In this document: piece after piece, positions 22,865 to 31,698 of the stretch
Layout of the letters: every line of letters starts with the position of its first letter
Position numbering within the stretch: the first letter of the stretch is position 1
DNA from: Kitasatospora mediocidica KCTC 9733
GTDB lineage: Bacteria; Actinomycetota; Actinomycetes; Streptomycetales; Streptomycetaceae
Direction of reading: 5' to 3'
Length of the DNA stretch: 64,000 nucleotides
NCBI RefSeq assembly: GCF_000744225.1
Contig: NZ_JQLN01000005.1
Coordinates: 1,821,001-1,885,000 of the forward strand
Notes under the pieces: generated by a model
Told to the model about the DNA's origin: nothing
The model's input: only the letters and a program-made list of their open reading frames with translations
Databases searched by the model: none
Position numbers and translations under genes: made by a program

Positions 22865-25048
22865 GTGTCCCTAGCCCTGTACCGCCGCTATCGCCCCGAG
22901 ACTTTCGCCGAGGTCATCGGGCAGGAGCACGTGACCGCTCCGCTCCAGCAGGCCCTGCGCAACAACAGGGTCAACCACGCCTACCTGTTCAGCGGCCCGC
23001 GCGGCTGCGGCAAGACGACGAGTGCGCGCATCCTGGCGCGTTGTCTCAACTGTGCGCAGGGGCCGACGCCGACGCCGTGCGGGGAGTGCCAGTCGTGCAC
23101 CGACCTGGCGACCGGCGGGCCCGGTTCGATCGACGTGATCGAGATCGACGCCGCGTCGCACGGTGGTGTGGACGACGCGCGTGACCTGCGTGAGCGGGCG
23201 TTCTTCGCGCCGGTGCACAGCCGGTACAAGATCTTCATCCTGGACGAGGCGCACATGGTCACCTCGGCCGGGTTCAACGCGCTGCTGAAGGTGGTGGAGG
23301 AGCCGCCGGAGCACCTCAAGTTCATCTTCGCGACGACGGAGCCGGAGAAGGTGATCGGGACGATCCGGTCCCGGACCCACCACTACCCGTTCCGGCTGGT
23401 GCCGCCGGGCACGCTGCGGGACTACCTGGCCGAGGTCTGCGGGCGGGAGCAGATCCAGGTCGAGGACTCGGTGTTCCCGTTGGTGGTGCGCTCCGGGGCT
23501 GGCTCGGTGCGTGACTCGATGTCGGTGATGGACCAGCTCCTGGCCGGCGCGGGCGAGGGCGGGGTCACCTATCAAATGGCCACCGCGCTGCTCGGGTACA
23601 CGGACTCGGCGCTGTTGGACGAGGTCGTGGACGCGTTCGCCGCGCACGACGGGGCGACGGTGTTCCAGATCGTCGACCGGGTGGTCGAGGGTGGGCACGA
23701 CCCGCGGCGGTTCGTCACGGATCTGCTGGAGCGGCTGCGCGACCTGCTGATCCTGGGCACGGTGCCGGACGCCGGGGAGAAGGGGCTGATCGACGCTCCT
23801 CCGGACCGGGTGGCCGTGATGCAGGCGCAGGCGGACCGGTTCGGGGCGGCCGAGCTCAGCCGGGCCGCCGACATCGTCAACACCGGCTTGACCGAGATGC
23901 GCGGGAACGCCGCGCCGCGCCTCCAGCTGGAGCTGATCTGTGCCCGGGTGATGCTGCCCGGCGCGTACAGCGACGAGCTGTCGCTGATGGCGCGGATGGA
24001 GACCCTGGAGCGGCGGGCCGCCGCGGGCGGCGGGACGGCGTTCGGGGGCGGGGGGGGATTCGCCGGCGCCGGTGCGCCGGTGGCGGCCATGGCGCCGGCA
24101 CCCGTGGTGCCAGCGGTGACAGAGGTGCCGGTAGTGGCGCCTGCGGCGTTCCAGCAGCCGGTACAGGCACCGGCACCTGCTTCCGTGCCCGCTCCCGCTC
24201 CGGCGGCGGGGCCCGCGCCGGGGGCTTGGCCGATCCCGCGCAGCTTCCCGGCGGCCGGGCAGGAGCCGACGCCGACACCGACGTCGACGCCCCCGCCCGT
24301 TCAGCAGCCGGCAGCGGCCCCGCCCGCCCCGCCGGTCCAGCAGCAGCCGTCCGCAGGGGCGCAGCAGGGCGCGGCGCAGGTGCGGCAGATGTGGCCGCAG
24401 ATCCTGGAGGCGGTGAAGAACCGCCGCCGCTTCACCTGGATCCTGTTGAGCCAGAACGGCCAGGTCGCGGGCTTCGACGGCAGTGTCCTCCAGGTCTCCT
24501 TCATCAACGCCGGGGCCCGCGACAGCTTCGTCAGCAGCAACAGCGACGACGTACTGAAGCAGGCGGTGGCCGACGCGCTCAACGTGGACTGGCGGATCGA
24601 GTGCATCGTCGACCCGTCCGGCGGCGGCAGCCAGGCGCCCGCGCCCACCGCGGGCAGCGGCGGCTGGGGTGGCGCGGGCGGGGCGGGCGGTGCCTCGCCG
24701 GCCTCGCGTCAGCCGGCTCCCGCGGCGGCTCCTCCCGCCGCGCCGGTCGCCCAGTTCGCCCCGGCCACGCCGCAGGCCCAGGCACCGGCGCCGGCACCGT
24801 CCGTACAGCAACAGCAGCCGCAGCACCAGCAACAGCAGCAGCACCAGCAGCAGGCGCAGGCTCCGGCGGTCGTGTCGCAGGCGGCGCCCGCCGGGCCGTC
24901 GCCGATGACGTCGGGGTTCGGTCCTGAGGACGACGACGACCCGGAGGCCGGCGGTCCGGGCCAGCCGGTGAACACCGTCTCCGGTCAGGAGCTGATCATC
25001 CGGGAGCTCAACGCGACCGTTCTGGAGGAGATCCAGCACGGCCGTTGA
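22865..25048 (+). CDS. dnaX: DNA polymerase III subunit gamma/tau
   Basis: A 727-aa clamp-loader ATPase. Start GTG at 22865 gives the usual VSLALYRRYRPETFAEVIGQ. Walker A is FSGPRGCGKTTSARI; the zinc finger cysteines are in CLNCAQGPTPTPCGECQSC; Walker B is IFILDEAHM; sensor 1 is FIFATTEPEKV. After domain III comes a long Pro/Ala/Gln-rich linker (about 385-500) and a tau-like C-terminal domain around WPQILEAVKNRRRFTWILLSQ, then a second Gln-rich linker and a conserved tail ending LIIRELNATVLEEIQHGR. No obvious programmed-frameshift slippery site was noticed. Confidence 0.96.
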   Translation: MSLALYRRYRPETFAEVIGQEHVTAPLQQALRNNRVNHAYLFSGPRGCGKTTSARILARCLNCAQGPTPTPCGECQSCTDLATGGPGSIDVIEIDAASHGGVDDARDLRERAFFAPVHSRYKIFILDEAHMVTSAGFNALLKVVEEPPEHLKFIFATTEPEKVIGTIRSRTHHYPFRLVPPGTLRDYLAEVCGREQIQVEDSVFPLVVRSGAGSVRDSMSVMDQLLAGAGEGGVTYQMATALLGYTDSALLDEVVDAFAAHDGATVFQIVDRVVEGGHDPRRFVTDLLERLRDLLILGTVPDAGEKGLIDAPPDRVAVMQAQADRFGAAELSRAADIVNTGLTEMRGNAAPRLQLELICARVMLPGAYSDELSLMARMETLERRAAAGGGTAFGGGGGFAGAGAPVAAMAPAPVVPAVTEVPVVAPAAFQQPVQAPAPASVPAPAPAAGPAPGAWPIPRSFPAAGQEPTPTPTSTPPPVQQPAAAPPAPPVQQQPSAGAQQGAAQVRQMWPQILEAVKNRRRFTWILLSQNGQVAGFDGSVLQVSFINAGARDSFVSSNSDDVLKQAVADALNVDWRIECIVDPSGGGSQAPAPTAGSGGWGGAGGAGGASPASRQPAPAAAPPAAPVAQFAPATPQAQAPAPAPSVQQQQPQHQQQQQHQQQAQAPAVVSQAAPAGPSPMTSGFGPEDDDDPEAGGPGQPVNTVSGQELIIRELNATVLEEIQHGR

Positions 25049-25195
25049 TCACCGGCTGATCGGCGGGAGCGGCGGGAACGGGCGAAACCGGGACCTTATG
25101 AGCGCCGCACCGCCCAGGACGTAGGCTCGATCCGACGGAGGACGGCGTGCCACGCGACGCGCCGCCGCATGGAGTTTCTCAGGCAGGAGTGAACC

Positions 25196-25543
25196 GTGTT
25201 TCCTGGTGGTGGCCAGCCCAACATGCAGCAGCTGCTCAAGCAGGCGCAGAAGATGCAGGAGGACCTCGGCCGCGCGCAGCAGGAGCTGGCCGACGCGCGG
25301 GTGAGCGGTTCGGCGGGCGGCGGCCTGGTCGAGGCCACGGTGAGCGGTAGCGGCGAGCTGATGGCGCTCACCATCGCGCCGGCCGCCGTCGACCCGGAGG
25401 ACACCGAGACGCTGGCGGACCTGGTCCTGGCGGCCGTCCGGGACGCCAACGCGGCGGCCCAGAAGCTCGCGGCCGAGCGGATGGGCCCGCTGACCCAGGG
25501 CCTCGGCGGTCTCGGCGGCAGCATCCCGGGGCTGCCCTTCTGA
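25196..25543 (+). CDS. ybaB: YbaB/EbfC family nucleoid-associated protein
   Basis: A 115-aa DNA-binding protein of the YbaB/EbfC family with MQQLLKQAQKMQEDLGRAQQEL, GGLVEATVSGSGELMALTIAP and a Gly-rich tail. GTG start with GGAG nine bases upstream. Between dnaX and recR, the classical bacterial order. It binds DNA as a dimer with long helices and has been linked to recombination and global regulation. Confidence 0.95.
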   Translation: MFPGGGQPNMQQLLKQAQKMQEDLGRAQQELADARVSGSAGGGLVEATVSGSGELMALTIAPAAVDPEDTETLADLVLAAVRDANAAAQKLAAERMGPLTQGLGGLGGSIPGLPF

Positions 25544-25555
25544 ACATCTCAGGTC

Positions 25556-25590
25556 ATTCGGGCGTCGGACGGTGTGTCCGACGCCCGAAT
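25556..25590 (+). terminator. Perfect 15-bp hairpin between ybaB and recR
   Basis: Arms ATTCGGGCGTCGGAC and GTCCGACGCCCGAAT with loop GGTGT. A strong rho-independent-like stem after ybaB, without a long T tract. Confidence 0.8.
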
Positions 25591-25688
25591 CGTTGGATGA
25601 TGGCACCGGCGGCGGCGAACGAGCAGCAGAGCCGACGTCGTGAACGCAGTGGCGAGTGCAGTGGCGAGAGCAGTGGGAAGGCAGAGCG

Positions 25689-26288
25689 GTGTACGAGGGC
25701 GTTGTTCAGGACCTGATCGACGAGTTGGGCAGGCTGCCCGGCGTCGGGCCCAAGAGCGCGCAGCGGATCGCCTTCCACATCCTGGCGGCCGACCCGGTGG
25801 ACGTCCGGCGTCTGGCGCACACGCTGCTGGAGGTCAAGGACAAGGTCCGGTTCTGCGCGGTCTGCGGCAACGTGGCGGAGACCGAGCGCTGCCGGGTCTG
25901 TCTGGACCCGAGGCGCGACCTGACGGTCATCTGCGTGGTGGAGGAGTCCAAGGACGTCGTGGCGATCGAGCGGACGCGTGAGTTCCGCGGCCGCTACCAC
26001 GTGCTCGGCGGCGCGATCAGCCCGATCGAGGGCGTCGGTCCGGACGACCTGCGGATCAGGGAACTGCTGGCGCGCCTGGCCGACGGGACGGTCAGCGAGC
26101 TGATCCTCGCCACAGACCCCAACCTGGAAGGGGAGGCGACCGCGACCTACCTGGCCCGGCTCTGCAAGCCGATGGGGCTGAAGGTGACCCGACTGGCGAG
26201 CGGACTGCCCGTCGGCGGGGACTTGGAGTACGCCGACGAGGTCACCCTCGGCCGGGCCTTCGAAGGGAGACGACTGCTCGATGTCTGA
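25689..26288 (+). CDS. recR: Recombination mediator protein RecR
   Basis: A 199-aa protein that helps load RecA at gaps with RecF/RecO. The N-terminal HhH LIDELGRLPGVGPKSAQRIAFH, the four-Cys zinc finger (FCAVCGNVAETERCRVC) and the Toprim domain (LTVICVVEESKDVVAIERT) are followed by the Walker-like tail. GTG start at 25689 gives the family's usual length. It overlaps the DUF5063 gene by 8 bp. Confidence 0.96.
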   Translation: MYEGVVQDLIDELGRLPGVGPKSAQRIAFHILAADPVDVRRLAHTLLEVKDKVRFCAVCGNVAETERCRVCLDPRRDLTVICVVEESKDVVAIERTREFRGRYHVLGGAISPIEGVGPDDLRIRELLARLADGTVSELILATDPNLEGEATATYLARLCKPMGLKVTRLASGLPVGGDLEYADEVTLGRAFEGRRLLDV

Positions 26289-26943
26289 CAAGAGCGTGCA
26301 CCCGGGTGTGCACACCCAGACCGTGCCGGCGCAGGGACCGGACGACTTCGCCGTGCAGATCGCGGACTCGGTCAAGAGCTTCGTGCTGGCCGTGACGGAG
26401 ATCGCCAAGGGCGACGAGCCGGGCAGCGCCGTGTCACTGCTGCTGCTGGAGGTCTCCCAGCTGCTGTTGGCCGGCGGGCGGCTCGGCGCTGTCGAGGACG
26501 TCCTGCCCGAGGACCGGTTCGAGCCGGACACCGGGCCCGAGCCGGACGGCGTGGAGCTGCGTGAGCGCCTCGCCGAGCTGCTCGCGCCGATCGACGTCTA
26601 CCACGAGGTCTTCGACCCGTACGGTGCGCCGACGATGCCCAGCGCGTTCCGGATCTCGGACGATCTGGCGGGCGTGGTGAGCGACCTGCGGCACGGCCTG
26701 ACGCACTACGACGAGGGCCGGATCAGCGAGGCGCTCTGGTGGTGGCAGTTCTCCTACCTCTCCACCTGGGGCTCGTCCTGCACCGCGGTGCTGCGGGCGC
26801 TGCAGTCGCTGATCGCGCACGTCCGGCTGGACAGCCCGATCGGCGCGGTGCCGGACGGCGCGGACACGGACGACGACGGGTTGACCGACGAGCAGCTGGA
26901 GCAGCAGGCCGGCGCCCTGATGGCCGCCGAGCTCGGCACCTGA
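26281..26943 (+). CDS. DUF5063 domain-containing protein
   Basis: A 220-aa cytoplasmic protein conserved downstream of recR in actinomycetes. Features include VSLLLLEVSQLLLAGGRL, LAPIDVYHEVFDPYG, and the strongly conserved GLTHYDEGRISEALWWWQFSYLSTWGSS. No catalytic motif or membrane segment recognised. Coupled to recR by an 8-bp overlap. Function unknown. Confidence 0.88.
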   Translation: MSDKSVHPGVHTQTVPAQGPDDFAVQIADSVKSFVLAVTEIAKGDEPGSAVSLLLLEVSQLLLAGGRLGAVEDVLPEDRFEPDTGPEPDGVELRERLAELLAPIDVYHEVFDPYGAPTMPSAFRISDDLAGVVSDLRHGLTHYDEGRISEALWWWQFSYLSTWGSSCTAVLRALQSLIAHVRLDSPIGAVPDGADTDDDGLTDEQLEQQAGALMAAELGT

Positions 26944-26963
26944 CACCCGGCCACCGCTGAGCG

Positions 26964-27500
26964 TCAGACGGCCGCGAGCAGGGTCCGCAGCAGATCGTTC
27001 AGCTGCGCGGCCTGCTCGCCGCCGAGCGCGGCCAGCGCCTGCTGCTGCTCGGCCAGCCCGGCGCTGACGGCCTGGTCCACCACGGCCAGCCCCTGCGCGG
27101 TGAGCGAGACCCGGAGCCCGCGCCGGTCCACGGGGTCGGGGGAGCGCAGCACCAGTCCGGCCCGCTCCAGCTTGTCCAGCCGGCCGGTCATGCCGCCCGT
27201 GGTGAGCATCAGGGTGGCCGTCAGCTCGCGCGGGGAGAGCACGTGCGGCGCGGGTGCCCGGCGCAGCGTGGCGAGGACGTCGAACTCGCCGCGACCGATG
27301 CCGAACCGCTGGTACGTCCGTTCGATCCGGTCGCCCATCGCCCGGGCCAGCCGGTAGATCCGCCCGAACACCGCCATCGCGTCGGTCTCCAGGTCGGGCC
27401 TGGCCCGCTGCCACTGGTCGATGATCGTGTCCACCGCGTCCGGCGGTAGCGCGCCGGTGGCGGGCGCGGATGCGGGGGCGGTGGCTTCGATGGGCTCCAT
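26964..27500 (-). CDS. MarR family transcriptional regulator
   Basis: A 178-aa regulator. It shows LSPRELTATLMLTTGGMTGRLDKLERAGLVLRSPD with the wing VDRRGLRVSLTAQG. It is divergent from an MFS gene; an 81-bp gap carries a perfect 9-bp inverted repeat, so it very likely represses that exporter and itself. Confidence 0.92.
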   Translation of the reverse strand: MEPIEATAPASAPATGALPPDAVDTIIDQWQRARPDLETDAMAVFGRIYRLARAMGDRIERTYQRFGIGRGEFDVLATLRRAPAPHVLSPRELTATLMLTTGGMTGRLDKLERAGLVLRSPDPVDRRGLRVSLTAQGLAVVDQAVSAGLAEQQQALAALGGEQAAQLNDLLRTLLAAV

Positions 27501-27544
27501 GGGGACCAGTCTGCCACAAACTAGCTTGACTCTAAGTCGCTTAC

Positions 27545-27568
27545 TGCTAAGTTACTTTCAACTTAGCA
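27545..27568. promoter_or_regulatory. Operator palindrome for the MarR/MFS pair
   Basis: TGCTAAGTT-ACTTTC-AACTTAGCA: perfect 9-bp arms in an AT-rich island. A further half-site CTCTAAGTCGC lies to the left (27531-27541). It resembles the CTAAGT-T-ACTTAG site before another MarR gene at 51652. Confidence 0.82.
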
Positions 27569-27580
27569 ATTGGGGGGATC

Positions 27581-29083
27581 ATGATCACGGACAGCTGGGG
27601 CAGCGGCAGGCTGCGGCGGCGGCGCGTGCCGCGCGTGCCGCGCGTGCCGGGTGAGCGCGCCCTGCTGGCGGGGATGGCGGTCGACTCCGTGGGCTCGGGG
27701 ATGTACATCCCGTTCAGCCTGGTGTTCTTCCGGCACGTCACCGGCCTGCCGCTGACGCTGATCGGCGCGGTGCTCACGGCCACCGGGTTCGCGGCGATGG
27801 CGGCGCTGCCGCTGGTCGGCGTCGCGGTGGACCGGTTCGGCGCCCGCCGCCTCCAGTTGGCGCTCTACGGGCTGCGCGGCCTGGCCTTCGCCGCCTACCC
27901 GTTCGCCACCTCGCTGCCGGCCTTCGCCGTCGTGGCCCTGCTCACCGCGACCGGCGACCGCGGCTTCCCGGTCGTCCAGCAGGCCCGGATCGGCGAGCTG
28001 GCCCGGGGGGCGGACGTCGAGCGACTGCAGGCGATCGCCCGCAGCCTGGCCAACGCCGGACTGGGGGCGGGGACGCTGCTCGCCTCGCTGATCATCGGCG
28101 TGCTCGGCGACCGGGGCTTCACGGTGGCGGCCTGGCTCAACGCCGCGAGCTTCCTGGCCGCGGGCCTGCTGGCGCGCCGGACGCCCGGGACGGGCCGCAG
28201 CCGTCCGGCTCCCGCCCGCGCCGACGGGCCGGCGGCCGACGGGCCGGCGCGGGTCGGCTACCGCGTGGTGCTGGCCGACCGGCAGTACCTCGGCCTGACC
28301 TCGGCCAACTTCCTGATCGCCCTCGGCTACTCGGCCCTCTCGGTCCTGCTGCCGGTCTTCGCGGTGAGCCGGCTGGGCGCCCCGCAGTCGCTGACCGGCG
28401 CGGCTTTCGTGGTGAACACGGTGCTCTGCGCGGTCGCCGGGGTCCCGGTGGCGCGGGCCGCGAGGCGCTTCGGCAGCCGCACGGCGGCCGCGGCGGCCGG
28501 CGCCGGGTTCTTCGCGCTGGCCGCGCTCGGCCAGGCGGTGCTGGGCACCCTGCGGCCGCACGCGCTGCCGCTGCTGATGGCCGGGCTGCTGGCGGCCGTG
28601 GTGGTCGCCACGGTCGGGGAGCTGGTGCACAACCCGTCGGCCTCCTCGCTGGCCACCGCCGCCGCGCCGGTGGAGCTGCGGGGGCGGTACCTGGCGACGT
28701 ACCAGCTCTCCTGGTCGCTCGCGAAGACCGTCGCGCCCTCGCTCTTCACCGTGCTGCTCGCGGTGGACGGCCGGCTGCCGTGGCTTGTGGTCGCCGCCGC
28801 GGCGCTGGCGGGTGGCGCGCTGCTGCTGCGGCTGGGCCGGACCCTGCCGCAGCACGTGGTGCGGCCGGACGCCGGGGCCACGGTCGTCGCCATGGGTGCG
28901 ACGGGTTCGACGGCTACGGCAGGTGCGACGGGCGGATCAGGCGGGGGCCCGGTGAAAATCTTGAAAAATCTTCAACCGGCAAATCCGGAGCGGAACCCGC
29001 CCGCCCCCGTGAATCTTTCGCACCCGCCCCGGATCCCCCGCAGAGTCGCCCGTCGCGCCGCAACCGGAGCGTCCACCAGGTAA
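27581..29083 (+). CDS. MFS transporter
   Basis: A 500-aa major facilitator with about 12 membrane helices. GVAVDRFGARRLQLALYGLRG matches the loop 2-3 motif A. The last 60 residues are low-complexity Thr/Gly/Pro/Arg and extend beyond the usual 420-aa core, reading through a stretch of unusually A-rich sequence (28955-28985). The true stop may be fine but the tail looks like recently gained coding sequence. Probably an exporter controlled by the divergent MarR. Substrate unknown. Confidence 0.88.
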   Translation: MITDSWGSGRLRRRRVPRVPRVPGERALLAGMAVDSVGSGMYIPFSLVFFRHVTGLPLTLIGAVLTATGFAAMAALPLVGVAVDRFGARRLQLALYGLRGLAFAAYPFATSLPAFAVVALLTATGDRGFPVVQQARIGELARGADVERLQAIARSLANAGLGAGTLLASLIIGVLGDRGFTVAAWLNAASFLAAGLLARRTPGTGRSRPAPARADGPAADGPARVGYRVVLADRQYLGLTSANFLIALGYSALSVLLPVFAVSRLGAPQSLTGAAFVVNTVLCAVAGVPVARAARRFGSRTAAAAAGAGFFALAALGQAVLGTLRPHALPLLMAGLLAAVVVATVGELVHNPSASSLATAAAPVELRGRYLATYQLSWSLAKTVAPSLFTVLLAVDGRLPWLVVAAAALAGGALLLRLGRTLPQHVVRPDAGATVVAMGATGSTATAGATGGSGGGPVKILKNLQPANPERNPPAPVNLSHPPRIPRRVARRAATGASTR

Positions 29084-29246
29084 AACGTCAGTCTCACCAT
29101 ATGGAATGCGGCCGAACCCGGCCGCCCGCTCGGTAGACTGACCCGCGACCGAAAGGACCCCCTCACGCAGGGGGCCCGGGGGACCGGACGACGCCACCCG
29201 CGCCGACCACCACCACCCCCGAAAACGACTTAGTCGAGGAGCGCAC

Positions 29247-30527
29247 GTGGGCCTTGTCGTGCAGAAGTACGGCGGCTCATCCGTTGCGGATGCCGAGGGC
29301 ATCAAGCGCGTGGCCCGTCGCATCGTGGACACCAAGAAGGCCGGCCATGAGGTCGTCGTCGTGGTGTCCGCGATGGGCGACACGACGGACGAGCTGATCG
29401 AACTCGCCGAGCAGGTTTCCCCCCTGCCCGCCGGCCGTGAGTTCGACATGCTGCTGACCGCTGGTGAGCGGATCTCGATGGCGCTGCTGGCCATGGCCAT
29501 CAGATCCCTGGGTCACGAGGCCCAGTCGTTCACGGGGAGCCAGGCCGGAGTCATCACCGACTCGGTCCACAACAAGGCGCGCATCATCGACGTCACGCCG
29601 GGCCGGATCCGCAATGCCCTGGACGAGGGCAACATCGCGATCGTGGCCGGCTTCCAGGGCGTCTCCCAGGTGAGCAAGGACATCACTACCCTGGGCCGTG
29701 GCGGCTCCGACACCACCGCGGTGGCGCTGGCCGCCGCACTCAAGGCCGAGGTCTGCGAGATCTACACCGATGTGGACGGCGTTTTCACCGCCGACCCGCG
29801 GGTGGTCAAGAAGGCCCGCAAGATCGACTGGATCGGCTACGAGGACATGCTGGAGCTGGCCTCGTCCGGCTCCAAGGTGCTGCTGGACCGCTGTGTCGAG
29901 TACGCGCGGCGCTACACGATCCCGATCCACGTACGATCGTCGTTCTCCGGACTGCCGGGGACCATCGTCAGCAACACCAACCCGACCAAGCCCGAAGGGG
30001 GCGAGATGGAGCAGGCCATCATCTCCGGGGTCGCCCACGACACGTCCGAGGCCAAGGTCACGGTCGTCGGCGTGCCGGACAAGCCGGGCGAGGCTGCCCG
30101 GATCTTCCGCGCGATCGCGGACGCCGAGGTCAACATCGACATGGTGGTGCAGAACGTCTCGGCCGCCTCCACCGGTCTGACCGACATCTCCTTCACCCTG
30201 CCGAAGGCCGAGGGCCAGAAGGCCATCGACGCCCTCGGCCGGGTCAAGGAGGGCATCGGCTACGAGTCGCTGCGCTACGACGACGCGATCGGCAAGATCT
30301 CGCTGGTCGGCGCCGGCATGCGCTCCAACCCGGGGGTCACCGCGACCTTCTTCGAGGCGCTCTCCGAGGCCGGGGTCAACATCGAGCTGATCTCCACCTC
30401 GGAGATCCGGATCTCCGTGGTGACCCGCGCCGACGACGTCAACGAGGCGGTCCGCGCGGTGCACTCCGCGTTCGGCCTGGACAGCGACAGCGACGAGGCC
30501 GTCGTCTACGGCGGGACCGGGCGATGA
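29247..30527 (+). CDS. ask: Aspartate kinase
   Basis: A 426-aa enzyme phosphorylating aspartate, the first step to Lys, Thr and Met and the diaminopimelate of the cell wall. It shows VQKYGGSSVAD, VSAMGDTTDELI, TLGRGGSDTTAVALAA and two C-terminal ACT domains (VTVVGVPDKPGEAARIF and ISLVGAGMRSNPGVTATFFEA) for feedback control. GTG start after GAGGAGC. Overlaps asd by 4 bp. Confidence 0.96.
   Translation: MGLVVQKYGGSSVADAEGIKRVARRIVDTKKAGHEVVVVVSAMGDTTDELIELAEQVSPLPAGREFDMLLTAGERISMALLAMAIRSLGHEAQSFTGSQAGVITDSVHNKARIIDVTPGRIRNALDEGNIAIVAGFQGVSQVSKDITTLGRGGSDTTAVALAAALKAEVCEIYTDVDGVFTADPRVVKKARKIDWIGYEDMLELASSGSKVLLDRCVEYARRYTIPIHVRSSFSGLPGTIVSNTNPTKPEGGEMEQAIISGVAHDTSEAKVTVVGVPDKPGEAARIFRAIADAEVNIDMVVQNVSAASTGLTDISFTLPKAEGQKAIDALGRVKEGIGYESLRYDDAIGKISLVGAGMRSNPGVTATFFEALSEAGVNIELISTSEIRISVVTRADDVNEAVRAVHSAFGLDSDSDEAVVYGGTGR
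30006..30527 (+). CDS. Internal start: aspartate kinase beta subunit
   Basis: An in-frame ATG inside ask, preceded by GAAGGGGGCGAG, begins MEQAIISGVAHDTSEAKVTV. This matches the position and sequence of the separately translated regulatory beta subunit of actinobacterial Ask (alpha2beta2). It would be 173 aa and contain both ACT domains. Confidence 0.75.
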   Translation: MEQAIISGVAHDTSEAKVTVVGVPDKPGEAARIFRAIADAEVNIDMVVQNVSAASTGLTDISFTLPKAEGQKAIDALGRVKEGIGYESLRYDDAIGKISLVGAGMRSNPGVTATFFEALSEAGVNIELISTSEIRISVVTRADDVNEAVRAVHSAFGLDSDSDEAVVYGGTGR

Positions 30528-31576
30528 GTCGCCGGCCCAACCTCGCCGTGGTCGGCGCCACCGGCGCCGTCGGCACGGTGATGCTCGGCATCCTCTCCGC
30601 CCGCCAGGACGTCTGGGGAGAGATCCGGCTGATCGCCTCCGCCCGCTCGGCCGGCCGCAAGCTGTCCGTGCGCGGCCAGGAGGTCGAGGTCGTGGCGCTG
30701 AGCGAGGAGGCCTTCGAGGGCATCGACATCGCGATGTTCGACGTCCCGGACGAGGTCTCGGCGCAGTGGGCGCCGATCGCGGTGGCCCGGGGCGCCGTCG
30801 TCGTCGACAACTCCGGGGCCTTCCGGATGGACGACGACGTGCCGCTGGTGGTGCCCGAGGTGAACGCGGCCGCGGCCCGGCTGCGTCCGCGCGGCATCAT
30901 CGCCAACCCGAACTGCACCACGCTGTCGATGATCGTCGCGCTGGGCGCGCTGCACTCCGAGCTCAGCCTCAAGGAGCTGGTGGTCGCCTCCTACCAGGCG
31001 GCCTCCGGCGCCGGTCAGCCCGGCATCGACGCACTGCGCGAGCAGACCGCGAAGGTGGCCGGTACGGCCGTCGGCGAGCAGACCGGCGACCTGCGCGCGG
31101 TGATCGGCGACAACGGCCCGTTCCCGGCGCCGCTGGTGCTGAACGCGGTGCCGTGGGCCGGCTCGCTCCAGGAGGGCGGCTGGTCCTCCGAGGAGCTCAA
31201 GGTCCGCAACGAGAGCCGCAAGATCCTCGGCCTGCCGAACCTCAGGGTCTCCGCCACCTGTGTGCGGATCCCGGTGGTCACCACGCACTCGCTGGCCGTG
31301 CACGCGGTCTTCGAGCGCGAGGTCAGCCAGCTGCGCGCCCAGGAGATCCTGGCCCGGGCGCCCGGCGTGGTGCTGTACGACAACCCGGAGGCCGGCGAGT
31401 TCCCGACGCCGAACGACGTGGTCGGCACCGACCCCACCTGGGTCGGCCGGGTGCGTCGCTCGATCGACGACCCGAACGCCCTGGACCTCTTCCTCTGCGG
31501 CGACAACCTGCGCAAGGGCGCGGCCCTCAACACCGCGCAGATCGCCGAGCTGGTCGCTGCGGAATTCCTCGGCTGA
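30524..31576 (+). CDS. asd: Aspartate-semialdehyde dehydrogenase
   Basis: A 350-aa enzyme reducing aspartyl phosphate to the semialdehyde with NADPH. The nucleotide-binding VVGATGAVGTVML, VVVDNSGAFRM, the catalytic Cys in NPNCTTLSM, and the C-terminal RVSATCVRIPVVTTHS with the active-site Arg and His region are all present. Coupled to ask by ATGA; a terminator follows. Confidence 0.96.
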   Translation: MSRRPNLAVVGATGAVGTVMLGILSARQDVWGEIRLIASARSAGRKLSVRGQEVEVVALSEEAFEGIDIAMFDVPDEVSAQWAPIAVARGAVVVDNSGAFRMDDDVPLVVPEVNAAAARLRPRGIIANPNCTTLSMIVALGALHSELSLKELVVASYQAASGAGQPGIDALREQTAKVAGTAVGEQTGDLRAVIGDNGPFPAPLVLNAVPWAGSLQEGGWSSEELKVRNESRKILGLPNLRVSATCVRIPVVTTHSLAVHAVFEREVSQLRAQEILARAPGVVLYDNPEAGEFPTPNDVVGTDPTWVGRVRRSIDDPNALDLFLCGDNLRKGAALNTAQIAELVAAEFLG

Positions 31577-31605
31577 CACACGGATCCACCCCTGGTTTTT
31601 GATCT

Positions 31606-31633
31606 GGAGCCCCCTTCCGGTGGAGGGGGCTCC
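31606..31633 (+). terminator. Terminator of ask-asd operon
   Basis: Hairpin GGAGCCCCC-TTCCGGTGGA-GGGGGCTCC, 29 bp after the asd stop. Confidence 0.85.
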
Positions 31634-31698
31634 GCTCTGTGCGGAAGAATGTCCGCCAGACGGGGCAACCCTGAGGGGGGATCGAGTGTCCAACGGCC

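Noticed and set aside
24780..24860. CAG/CAGCAC-rich stretch in dnaX as a regulatory repeat
   Set aside because: It is in frame and encodes the Gln-rich linker typical of actinobacterial tau proteins.
22871..25039. 722-aa minus-strand frame opposite dnaX
   Set aside because: Exact antisense shadow of dnaX with Arg/Leu/Gly-rich composition and no domain.
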